A stretch of DNA of 64,000 nt from Oscillospiraceae bacterium (GTDB lineage Bacteria > Bacillota > Clostridia > Oscillospirales > Oscillospiraceae), in contig WQVH01000004.1 of assembly GCA_009781695.1 (NCBI GenBank), positions 22,868 to 86,867 of the forward strand, given 5' to 3'. Made by a program: the position numbers and the translations under genes. How positions within the stretch are numbered: position 1 is the first letter of the stretch; each line of letters starts with the position of its first letter. Positions 55,901 to 63,238 of this stretch are shown piece after piece. The notes below the pieces were generated by a model. The model was not told the origin of the DNA and did no database searches. It saw only the letters and a list, made by a program, of their open reading frames with translations.

Positions 55901-56389
55901 AACTGTGGGGATGCCGCGTCTTTCAAACTGTGATGTATGGTAACTACTCCACCATACGCACGTGTTTCAGAATGCCACCCCGACAACTACTGCATCTGCT
56001 GCCCGTGCTACGCTCTCATAGCGGTAATGCATATCTTGGAAATCAACTCCGGCTTTGTCCATTGCCACGCCAAATGATACACCCCTGGGGTTTTGTTCAG
56101 GAGTTGTTGCGGCAAGATGAGCACTGGGTCCAAATCTCTCAGCCAAAAGTTCCGGAATTCTTGCCATAATCGAACCCTGCATACCTACACCATAGACGAC
56201 AATATTCATGCCATCAAAAGTGGGTAGGCGCTCTGCAAGGGGGATTAGCGGGCGATTTTCGATGTTGCCTCTAGGGTTGTGCACAGTCATTGTCACTTGA
56301 GTTTGCGCAAAAGCTTCAAGCGGCATTATGGTGAAAACCATAATCATACACAAAAGCAACCCTAAGAAAGCAGTGCATTTCTTTTTCAA
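52961..56389 (-). CDS. Giant secreted selenoprotein of the UGSC-type family (in-frame UGA at codon 141)
   Basis: One frame of 1142 codons, if UGA (55969-55967) is read as selenocysteine. TTG 56389 has GGAGG eight bases upstream. A signal peptide (FLGLLLCMIMVFTIMPLEAFA, cut after AFA) precedes the UGSC-like domain, which reads ADAVVVGVAF-U-NTCVWWSSYHT with U141 and C144 forming U-x-x-C. Homology to the downstream paralogue continues unbroken through the UGA. Next come DGLPLIPPTPSLVNEML and VEKIAINAVMAGAL, two fibronectin III-like domains near 750-840 and 930-1040, and a Cys-rich tail (EDCEDCGECENCEAYEG). A SECIS-like hairpin follows the UGA. Redox function outside the membrane is inference. 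Confidence 0.88.
55935..55969 (-). promoter_or_regulatory. Bacterial SECIS-like hairpin after the UGA codon
   Basis: UGA is 55969-55967. After nine bases, GTATGGT (55957-55951) pairs perfectly with ACCATAC (55941-55935) around the loop GGAGTAGTT (55950-55942). The loop begins with GG and starts 16 bases after the UGA, inside the distance range known for bacterial SECIS elements recognised by SelB. Confidence 0.8.
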
Positions 56390-56442
56390 TACTTCAACCT
56401 CCTCGTAAAAATAAGATTTGCTTGGGTATTTGCCGATTGTTT

Positions 56443-56493
56443 GATGCCTTAGCTTACGCTGTCGGGAGTTAAACGCCCATCGGTTTAGGCATC
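56443..56493 (-). promoter_or_regulatory. Structured element in the selenoprotein leader
   Basis: On the minus strand GATGCCT (56493-56487) pairs with AGGCATC (56449-56443), enclosing a GGG/CCC pairing and the small hairpin AGC-GTAA-GCT, like a three-way junction. It begins about 50 bases before the TTG start. A strong AAAGGAGGT (56535-56527) with no proper ORF lies just upstream. I cannot assign a known riboswitch class. Confidence 0.45.
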
Positions 56494-56603
56494 TGCGAAA
56501 ATAATCTTTAAAATCAGATAAAACATACCTCCTTTGAATGGCAAGTTCCTGATATAGCGGTTCGGAAATAGCTACACTAGATGCGGAACTGTTTAGAATA
56601 TTA

Positions 56604-57416
56604 TTAACCCCACAGAGCGTCTATGAGCGGAAAATCACTCAGCTCGTCCGGGAAGTCAATCTTTACATCGCCAATCTCCGCCAAAATCATTCCTACCTCA
56701 AGATAGCCTCCGGAAACGGCAGATTCGTCAATATGATGATGTGTCACAACATAGCGAAATGCAACTCTTATTTGCTCAAGCTCACCCTCATTTCCGATAC
56801 GCATACGTACGACCGCATCCAGAAATTCATAACTGACTTCATCTTCGCTAAATACGATAATCCCGCCGGTATCTTCGAAGTTGGCAAGTTCTCGCAACAC
56901 ATCACGCATGGATGATTCACTGACTTCAAAAAGCATTGCGGTTCCGTATGAATCTTTTATAACTTCATGCCCGAATATACCCTCTTCGGGGAATAAAACA
57001 TCCGTGACAAGCATCGTGAGCATCATGCGTTTATACACATAATCCGACATAGCAAATTTAAACGCTTCGTCAATGTCATAAAAATAAAACATCCCATCTC
57101 TGTACCAGGAAAAAAATCCCGCATCAGTCCATGATGCGTCAATCTCACCTTGCATATTGTCTCCATCGCCAAATATGTGGCTAACGCCAAAGGCCACATC
57201 GTTTGTACGTGACATTCCCAACATGGAAAACTCTCCGAACAGCACCAGTGTCCCGGAAACAGACCCGGCTGCACGTGTCGCATTGACCGCATCTACATAT
57301 AGGGCGTAAGCATCACTATATGAAAGGTCTATAACCCTTTCTGTCTCCGCCTGCGCACAAGCAGTCGCCAATAATATGATTGCTACGGCGAAAAAAACAG
57401 CTACAAACTTCTTCAT
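56604..57416 (-). CDS. Lipoprotein of unknown function in the sel cluster
   Basis: 270-aa predicted lipoprotein. ATG 57416 has AGAGGG nine bases upstream; a longer frame to 57473 has no site. The signal peptide VAVFFAVAIILLATACAQA contains a lipobox with the lipidated Cys (LATAC). The mature part is rich in acidic and aromatic residues and looks beta-rich (FFSWYRDGMFYFYDIDEA, RYVVTHHHIDES), somewhat like LolA/DUF6612-type lipid- or ligand-binding lipoproteins. It starts 53 bases after selA and ends about 215 bases before the selenoprotein start. It has no UGA or redox Cys pair, so a direct selenium role is not shown. Confidence 0.75.
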   Translation of the reverse strand: MKKFVAVFFAVAIILLATACAQAETERVIDLSYSDAYALYVDAVNATRAAGSVSGTLVLFGEFSMLGMSRTNDVAFGVSHIFGDGDNMQGEIDASWTDAGFFSWYRDGMFYFYDIDEAFKFAMSDYVYKRMMLTMLVTDVLFPEEGIFGHEVIKDSYGTAMLFEVSESSMRDVLRELANFEDTGGIIVFSEDEVSYEFLDAVVRMRIGNEGELEQIRVAFRYVVTHHHIDESAVSGGYLEVGMILAEIGDVKIDFPDELSDFPLIDALWG

Positions 57417-57469
57417 ACGAGTTAACCCTCTCTCGATTGGTTGTTGTATATGCCTCCGCTTGCAAAATC

Positions 57470-58858
57470 TCAATTTGTCGGTAAATACTGCTGCATAACG
57501 CTTGCCACGGCGAAGGCCGTCTCATCTATCTCAGCATCGGTCATTGTTCTGGGGTCTAGTGCCACTTGGTCGTTTCTGATAAAGCTGATTATAGGCGGCT
57601 CGTTTCTTCTCAGCCCTGCGGCTATATCTTCTACATAAACGCCTTCCTTATTAAAGCACACGGCAAATGAATCCAGATCCGTACCCGGCATACTTCCACC
57701 ACCTACGGAAGATATGATATTCTCTATGTGCGCATTGTCCACACCTGTCTGTTTTATTTTTAGAAGCAGCGATTCGGCTTTTTCCATAAGCTGCTCTTGA
57801 GATGCCGATATCATACTCAGCACCGGCACATTACTCATTGCACGCTCTTCATCAATATATTCTATAAGCGTCCCATCAAGTGCAGCCAGAGTCATCTTGT
57901 CTAGGCGCATTGCTCGCATGAGTGGATTTTTTTTGATTGCCGCTATATATTCAGCTTTGCCGATAATCACGCCGCATTGAGGCCCGCCCAGCAGTTTATC
58001 ACCACTGAATGTCACCACATCTGCACCTGCTGCGATTTCTCCTGCCGGCGTCGCCTTGACCCCATCGAGCTTGGTGCTGAGACAGCCGCTACCCAGGTCA
58101 CTGATTACAGGCAGGCCGTGCTTTTTGCCCAATGCAACAAGCTCTGAAATACTGACGCTTGCGTGAAATCCTTTAATCACATAATTGCTGGTGTACACCT
58201 TTTGGAGTACACCTGTCTGATCACATATGGCCTGCTCGTAATCGACAATAAGCGTTTGGTTCGTTGTACCCACCTCACGCAAAACCGTACCGCAACAGAC
58301 CATCAGATTCGGCACACGAAAGCCGTCTCCAACAGCGACCAGCTCGCCTTTGGAAATGATCGCTTCTTTATATGGACACAGCGTATGCAGTGCGAGCAGC
58401 GTTGCCGCAGCATTGTTGTTCACCACAATTGCAGCCTCGGCACCTGTGATGGTGCATATGCGCTCAAGTATTCTGCCATAACGTTTTCCCCGCCGTCCGG
58501 TTTCAATCTCCAGTTCAAGGTTTGAGTAGCCTTCTATTGCCGAACGCACAAACTCCTTTGCAAGCTCCGGAAGCACAGCCCGACCCATATTGGTGTGCAA
58601 AACGATGCCTGTAGCATTGATTACCCGCCGATAATACGGCTTGCGGCTCTTCTGCAGTCTGCTGAGCACACCTTTGCAGACCTCTTCAAGCACCTCACCC
58701 TCTTGGGCAGACTCCCTGCCAACAAGCATGGTTCTCATATGCGCAAGTTCGTCCCTTATGGCTTCCGCTTTTTCGGCTTTTGTCGCATGATAAGCATCAA
58801 TTTCCGGATGCCTCAACACTTTTAGAACTTTGGGCAAAACATCATAAATATTATCCAT
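57470..58858 (-). CDS. selA: L-seryl-tRNA(Sec) selenium transferase
   Basis: 462-aa PLP enzyme that converts Ser-tRNA(Sec) to Sec-tRNA(Sec) with selenophosphate. The N-terminal tRNA-binding part is followed by YYRRVINATGIVLHTNMGRA (INATGIVLHTNMGRAVL), a hallmark, VVNNNAAATLLALHTLC, REVGTTNQTLIVDYE, SDLGSGCLS and the PLP Lys in TFSGDKLLGGPQCGVIIG near residue 286. RAMRLDKMTLAALDGTL is also typical. GGAAGG precedes the ATG. It lies 59 bases downstream of selD. Confidence 0.96.
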   Translation of the reverse strand: MDNIYDVLPKVLKVLRHPEIDAYHATKAEKAEAIRDELAHMRTMLVGRESAQEGEVLEEVCKGVLSRLQKSRKPYYRRVINATGIVLHTNMGRAVLPELAKEFVRSAIEGYSNLELEIETGRRGKRYGRILERICTITGAEAAIVVNNNAAATLLALHTLCPYKEAIISKGELVAVGDGFRVPNLMVCCGTVLREVGTTNQTLIVDYEQAICDQTGVLQKVYTSNYVIKGFHASVSISELVALGKKHGLPVISDLGSGCLSTKLDGVKATPAGEIAAGADVVTFSGDKLLGGPQCGVIIGKAEYIAAIKKNPLMRAMRLDKMTLAALDGTLIEYIDEERAMSNVPVLSMISASQEQLMEKAESLLLKIKQTGVDNAHIENIISSVGGGSMPGTDLDSFAVCFNKEGVYVEDIAAGLRRNEPPIISFIRNDQVALDPRTMTDAEIDETAFAVASVMQQYLPTN

Positions 58859-58917
58859 AATCCTTCCCTTCGCAGCAGGTCTATGTATGAAGGCCGGTGC
58901 TCATTTATCGCACATCG

Positions 58918-59961
58918 TCATATAACCCGGATTGCGTGCGCTCCTCGCTGCATAACCCGCCCGATTACTGCGCTATCCGGGTCACGCTTGCGCAGACGCT
59001 CAAGCAGCGCCTGCGCGTCATCATCTTTTATGCATATCAGCAGACCACCGGATGTCTGCGGCTCCGCCAGTAGTGTTATTTTATGTTCCTCAACACCCTT
59101 GGCATCCAGATGTTCCTCAACATAGTCCAGATTTTCTTTAATCTTATGCAAAGGTGCAAATTCTTTGATTGTGTATGCTTCTGCGTTAGGCAGTTTGGGC
59201 ACTGCGTCATATTCTATTTCGACTGTAACATCACTTGCAACGGCAAGTTCCATCATATGTCCCAATAGCCCGAAACCTGTGACATCGGTGCAGGCGCTGA
59301 CTTTAAAACCCTGAAATGCTTCAACTGCGTATTTGTTCAGTCTGCTCATCTGGTCAACAGCGGCATTGAGTGCATCGTTACAGACTTCGTGCTCACGCAT
59401 CGCACCTATAATTGCAGCCGTCCCGATTGCTTTCGTAAGAATCACAAGTTCACCGGGATTTGCACCGGAATTGGTGAGGATACTATCAATCGGCACAAAT
59501 GCTGTGACGCACAGTCCATATTTCGGAATATCGTCTTCAAGTGTCTGACCGCCCACCAGTGTTGCCTCAGCTTCAACTAAGGCATCGGCACCCCCGGCAA
59601 GAATATCAGCGGCTACTTCAAGCTCCAATTCAACACTATTAAAGCAAAAGACGTTCATTGCCAGTTGAGGATGTATCCCCATGGCGTATATGTCACTCAA
59701 AGAATTTGCCGCAGCAATACGACCGAATTTGAATGGGTCATCGACTACAGGTGGGAAAAAATCTACAGTTTGTACTGCTGCCATTTCGTCTGAGATTCTG
59801 TAAACGGCGGCATCATCTTTGTTGTTAAAGCCCACCAAAAGCTTGTCATCCGAAAATTTCGGAAGTTTTGAAAGAAGTTCGTCGAGCACTACCGCTCCCA
59901 TTTTGGCTGCTCAACCACCTTGCGGTGCATATTCGGTAAGTCTTTTTGTGTTTTCTTCCAC
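58918..59961 (-). CDS. selD: Selenophosphate synthetase, itself a selenoprotein (Sec17)
   Basis: 347-aa selenide, water dikinase making selenophosphate from selenide and ATP. An uninterrupted frame begins only at ATG 59901, which would drop the catalytic residues. Reading back through an in-frame UGA (59913-59911) to GTG 59961, with AGGATGG upstream, gives RLTEYAPQGG-U-AAKMGAVVL. U falls exactly at residue 17 and Lys at 20, the positions of the essential Cys17 and Lys20 of E. coli SelD. Further motifs are GFNNKDDAAVY, DFFPPVVDDPFKFGRIAAAN and SACTDVTGFGLLGHMMELA (TDVTGFGLLGHM). A small hairpin follows the UGA. Confidence 0.93.
59884..59913 (-). promoter_or_regulatory. Bacterial SECIS-like hairpin in selD
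   Basis: After UGA (59913-59911), GAGC (59897-59894) pairs with GCTC (59887-59884) around GGTAGT. The loop begins 17 bases from the UGA and starts with GG, similar to the loop of the large selenoprotein. The 4-bp stem is short. Confidence 0.6.
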
Positions 59962-60025
59962 AATGTTTCACCATCCTTTTCACTGTAAGGAATAACTGAG
60001 GATATTTCCGGATCGCCCCTCGATA

Positions 60026-61933
60026 CTAAGTTTTCCAAATGTGGTGTACACCATCCCAAAGGGTGATACCCACAAGGTCAAAATAATCACATAAATACTG
60101 CGCATGTGGTCTGGTCGTTTCAAGTATAACTCTTGCTTCGGCAAGTGTAAACTGCGCACCTGCATCACGGAGCTTTGCCTCTGCTTTATGGACAATCTCT
60201 TTTGTGAAGAGATATTCGTTTTCGAAAAATGTGTCGCCTCCGAGCTTGATCAGTGTGCCACTGCGCAAAAACCAAAATAGCAACTCACTCTTCTCCGCAT
60301 CAGACAGCGCCTTTGTTGAAGCAAGTTCTGCCCACAAAGGCGGCTTAAACCCTGCCTGCTCGTATTCGCTCACAACATCATCGATTATTTCTTGCTGCCG
60401 ATCTGAAATCACAGGCTCCCAATCAAGAAGTGAGATTATTATACCGTCCTGCTTGAAATCACCTAATTCATCCAAATATGTGTACAGGGCTTTCTTTTCT
60501 TTCTTGTCCATATCAGGGGCAAGCTCCTGCATAAGTTCTTGTTTGGGAAGCCCAAATCTCAGTGGATATGTGTTGTGGTATAGCGCAACACACTCTTTTA
60601 TCTCTTTGCAAAGTTCATCAAGTGCCTGTGTTGGGTAGTAAAACTCATTTGCTATTTGCGAAAGCGTTCCATCTGATATCATCGTACGCACAATGCTTTG
60701 CGCATCACTTTCGTAATTGCGCAATAGGTTTTTGATTCTCTCCATGCTCCACAGGCAACGGCTTTCCGCTATCTGTATGGGTAAAATCTTTAGCGGGTCT
60801 CCGCTCATAAGCGCTTCAAGATTGAGCAGGGCTGCATGAAGATATTTTTTCTTGTGCTTCTGCGCCAGAGGGTCAAGCACTACTCCCCCGGCGATTGTGT
60901 ACATAGGTGAATAGAACCTGATAACGAACTTATCTCCGGGAAGCATCGGAATCGGAAGTTCTGGTTCGAGCTGAGCAAAGCAGCGGCCACCCGGCTCCAG
61001 ACTGCTCTGGCCGAGCAAAACTATGGTTGCAAGAACATCCACCGTACCATGATGTATATGCACCCTCATTCTCTGCTTAATTACGGGCGCACCTTTAAGT
61101 GAATCAATGCAGACATCAATTCTTTGGCTTTCTGTCAAAACGCCCGGAGCAGCAAGCCATCCACCCTTCTCGGCCAGCGTTCTCTCAATACCTCTAAGGT
61201 TTATCGCAACACGCTCTCCGGCATAGACCTCATCCCTTTTTTCTCCATAGACCTGGATAGAGCGGACTCTTGCTTCAATTTGATTGGGAAAGACCTCTAC
61301 CGGGTCACCTATCTTTAGCTTTCCTCCCCAAACGGTTCCGGCAACAACCACCCCGAAGCCTGTCATTACAAATGACCTGTCGATTGCAAGCCTAAATATC
61401 CCCTCTGACGAGCGCAACGCTATTGCTTTGCACATAGCGCCGATTTCGGTCAACAGCTGATCTATTCCATCTCCTGTGACAGAAGATACCGGCACAATCG
61501 GCGAGCTTGCAAGCGTGCTGTCGGCTATAAAATCCTCAACATCTCCACGCACCAGTTCCATCCATTCATCGTCCACTGCATCGGATTTGGTGAGTGCAAC
61601 AACGCCGCGTTTAATGCCGAGCAGCGCGAGTATGTCCATGTGTTCTCTGGTCTGAGGCATGATTCCCTCATCTGCGGCAATCACGAATAAGACAATATCT
61701 ATGCTCGAAGCACCTGCCAGCATATTTCTGATAAACTTTTCGTGACCGGGCACATCCAATATGCCAATGAGCTGACCGTCCGGCAACGTAAGCGGAGCAA
61801 AGCCGAGTTCAATCGTAATCCCTCTGCTTTGCTCTTCTATGAGTCTGTCTGTATCAACACCCGTCAAATGCTTTATCAGCGTGGTTTTTCCATGATCAAC
61901 ATGTCCAGCAGTACCTAGTACAATGTTTTTCAA
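60026..61933 (-). CDS. selB: Selenocysteine-specific elongation factor
   Basis: 635-aa translational GTPase that carries Sec-tRNA(Sec) to UGA codons by binding the SECIS hairpin. The G domain has GTAGHVDHGKTTLIKHLTG, SRGITIELGFAPL, DVPGHEKFIRNMLAG and LTKSDAVDDEW. Beta-barrel domains II-III follow, and four winged-helix repeats fill residues 370-635 (KIGGDTFFENEYLF and the final LVGITLWDGVHHI), the SECIS-binding part. TTG 61933 is the start, with AGGTGATG upstream. It lies 64 bases upstream of selD and 66 bases downstream of selC. Confidence 0.96.
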   Translation of the reverse strand: MKNIVLGTAGHVDHGKTTLIKHLTGVDTDRLIEEQSRGITIELGFAPLTLPDGQLIGILDVPGHEKFIRNMLAGASSIDIVLFVIAADEGIMPQTREHMDILALLGIKRGVVALTKSDAVDDEWMELVRGDVEDFIADSTLASSPIVPVSSVTGDGIDQLLTEIGAMCKAIALRSSEGIFRLAIDRSFVMTGFGVVVAGTVWGGKLKIGDPVEVFPNQIEARVRSIQVYGEKRDEVYAGERVAINLRGIERTLAEKGGWLAAPGVLTESQRIDVCIDSLKGAPVIKQRMRVHIHHGTVDVLATIVLLGQSSLEPGGRCFAQLEPELPIPMLPGDKFVIRFYSPMYTIAGGVVLDPLAQKHKKKYLHAALLNLEALMSGDPLKILPIQIAESRCLWSMERIKNLLRNYESDAQSIVRTMISDGTLSQIANEFYYPTQALDELCKEIKECVALYHNTYPLRFGLPKQELMQELAPDMDKKEKKALYTYLDELGDFKQDGIIISLLDWEPVISDRQQEIIDDVVSEYEQAGFKPPLWAELASTKALSDAEKSELLFWFLRSGTLIKLGGDTFFENEYLFTKEIVHKAEAKLRDAGAQFTLAEARVILETTRPHAQYLCDYFDLVGITLWDGVHHIWKT

Positions 61934-61998
61934 GTTACATCACCTCAGAAGATAATTGGCCTATGCTCGAAAACTCGTGTAGCGCAACAAATGTTTTG

Positions 61999-62095
61999 TG
62001 GCGAGAGCGTATGTGAATCGAACACATCAGAGACGGGGACGCCGCCTCACATCGGGTTTGAAGTCCGTGCCGGCCGCCAGTCCGGAACCGCTCCC
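61999..62095 (-). tRNA. selC: tRNA-Sec, anticodon TCA
   Basis: 97-base minus-strand tRNA. Acceptor GGGAGCG pairs with CGCTCTC, D-arm CCGG-ACTGGCGG-CCGG, anticodon loop CTTCAAA (anticodon TCA, reading UGA), a long variable arm (GAGGCG with CGTCTC), T-arm ATGTG-TTCGATT-CACAT, discriminator G and encoded CCA at 62001-61999. The extended D-stem and long extra arm are typical of bacterial tRNA-Sec. The eighth acceptor pair is G-A rather than canonical. It heads the selB-selD-selA cluster. Confidence 0.95.
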
Positions 62096-62132
62096 ATAAA
62101 TTTACGCATTAAAGTGTTGTTTTTTGCACTTG

Positions 62133-62161
62133 ATTGTACAACATCCGTTACACAAATGCAA
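62133..62161 (-). promoter_or_regulatory. Candidate promoter for selC-selB-selD-selA
   Basis: Minus strand TTGCAT (62161-62156), 17-base spacer, TACAAT (62138-62133), ending 38 bases upstream of the tRNA-Sec 5' end. Confidence 0.6.
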
Positions 62162-62230
62162 TGTTTTTTGTGTTGTTTTTACAGGGAATTTTTTACACGG
62201 ACTAATCTAATGTTACTGTACACACCTAAT

Positions 62231-62259
62231 GTCATCCTGAGCGTAGCGAAGGATCTTCT
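62231..62259. repeat. Single copy of the dispersed repeat forming the 21465-21542 palindrome
   Basis: GTCATCCTGAGCGTAGCGAA then GGATCTTCT. It aligns with TGTCATTTTGAGCCATAGCG and AAGAATCTT at 21512-21540. It lies in a 366-base intergenic stretch (62096-62461) in which I see only this, the selC promoter and an antitoxin promoter. Confidence 0.7.
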
Positions 62260-62412
62260 CCCACGCATTTGCATCATTTTAAGATTCGTTCTTTGGATTA
62301 TTGCTTATAACATTTCTGTGTCTTCACTTCTCGATTGCCAATTCTTCATTTTTGGCTACAGATCACTAGGCACTTTCCCACCTTAACAACATGCTTTTAT
62401 GACGATATCATC

Positions 62413-62441
62413 TTTACAATGGCGTTATAATGTAATATACT
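62413..62441 (+). promoter_or_regulatory. Promoter for the RelB/PemK-type toxin-antitoxin pair
   Basis: TTTACA (62413-62418), 17-base spacer, TATACT (62436-62441), 20 bases before the antitoxin ATG. An autoregulatory operator would be expected here. Confidence 0.65.
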
Positions 62442-62461
62442 ATTCATGAGAGGTGATTTCA

Positions 62462-62767
62462 ATGATAGCAACTAAATCAAATGTAAATGTAAAAATTGAC
62501 ACAGCGGTCAAAGAGGCTGCCACAGCACTTTTAGACCGCATGGGCATTGACCAAACTACAGCTATAGATATGTTTTATCGACAGATTATAGCCGAACGGC
62601 GATTGCCATTTCAGCCTGTAGTCGTACCTACGTTAGAGGAGCAACTCACAGCAGCCATCGCAAAAAGAAATATCCCGCGAGTAAAGCTTGAAGCAGACGA
62701 AAATGGAAACGCCATTGTAGACAAAGATACGCATCCTGAAATTTACGATTGGGCGGTGAATGGCTGA
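62462..62767 (+). CDS. RelB/DinJ-family antitoxin
   Basis: 101-aa antitoxin. ATG 62462 has AGGTG six bases upstream; a GTG at 62453 overlaps that site. The N-terminal ribbon-helix-helix region NVNVKIDTAVKEAATALLDRMGID (seen as VNVKIDTAVKEAATALLDRM) followed by TAIDMFYRQIIAERRLPFQP is the standard RelB/DinJ pattern. The C-terminal half (LTAAIAKRNIPRVKLEADEN) would wrap the toxin. Its stop shares one base with the toxin start (TGATG), giving translational coupling and antitoxin-first order. Confidence 0.87.
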   Translation: MIATKSNVNVKIDTAVKEAATALLDRMGIDQTTAIDMFYRQIIAERRLPFQPVVVPTLEEQLTAAIAKRNIPRVKLEADENGNAIVDKDTHPEIYDWAVNG

Positions 62768-63093
62768 TGAATCCATACGACATTCACATTGCTTATGTGT
62801 CTTGGGGCGGCGATGGAAAACGCCGCCCTGTGTTGGTGCTATCTTCCGATCAAAAAGAAGTAGCCGTTTTTCAAATTACATCGCAATTTGATAGTAAAAG
62901 TGCACATATTCAATCTCATTATGTTGCTATTGATGATTGGGCGCAAGCCGGGCTTGCCAAGCAATCTTACATAGACATTGGCAGAATCATTGACTTGCCA
63001 ATAGCAACAGTACAGCTTACTCCCGTAGGCAGATTGTCAGAAGCTGACTTATATAAACTGCTTAATGCAATGTATGGTCGCAATGGACGATAA
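62767..63093 (+). CDS. PemK/MazF-like toxin
   Basis: 108-aa small protein with a PemK/MazF-like beta-barrel start: NPYDIHIAYVSWGG, then KRRPVLVLSSDQKEVAVFQITSQ with the usual RPVLVL strand, and a later RIIDLPIATVQLTPVGRLSE where this superfamily has its conserved Thr/Ile strand. It would cleave mRNA. The ATG is fixed by overlap with the antitoxin stop. DinJ/RelB antitoxins normally pair with RelE/YafQ toxins, so this combination is unusual but known for mix-and-match TA modules; the assignment is by eye. Confidence 0.75.
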   Translation: MNPYDIHIAYVSWGGDGKRRPVLVLSSDQKEVAVFQITSQFDSKSAHIQSHYVAIDDWAQAGLAKQSYIDIGRIIDLPIATVQLTPVGRLSEADLYKLLNAMYGRNGR

Positions 63094-63140
63094 CGACATT
63101 ACAATTTTGCTTGACTACGTTACCCATTAGCTTCGCTTAA

Positions 63141-63179
63141 AACGCTTTTTGTTCAGCATTTATCTAGTCAAAAAGTGTT
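63141..63179 (+). terminator. Imperfect hairpin downstream of the toxin gene
   Basis: AACGCTTTTTG (63141-63151) pairs with CAAAAAGTGTT (63169-63179) with one G-T pair and a 17-base loop. There is no U-tract after it, so the terminator role is weakly supported. Confidence 0.35.
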
Positions 63180-63238
63180 GCAACTCATTTGTGTCTACTT
63201 TGTATTCCGCATATCATTTATACTTTTATGCAGTTCGA

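Noticed and set aside
55967..56389. A stand-alone 140-codon secreted protein ending at the TGA
   Set aside because: The frame resumes at once with homology to the paralogue on both sides of the TGA, a SECIS-like hairpin follows, and the Sec machinery lies next door. A separate protein or a simple pseudogene explains this less well.
56485..56526. 13-codon leader peptide after the AAAGGAGGT site
   Set aside because: Only one base separates the site from the ATG, too short for normal initiation; kept as a comment on the leader only.
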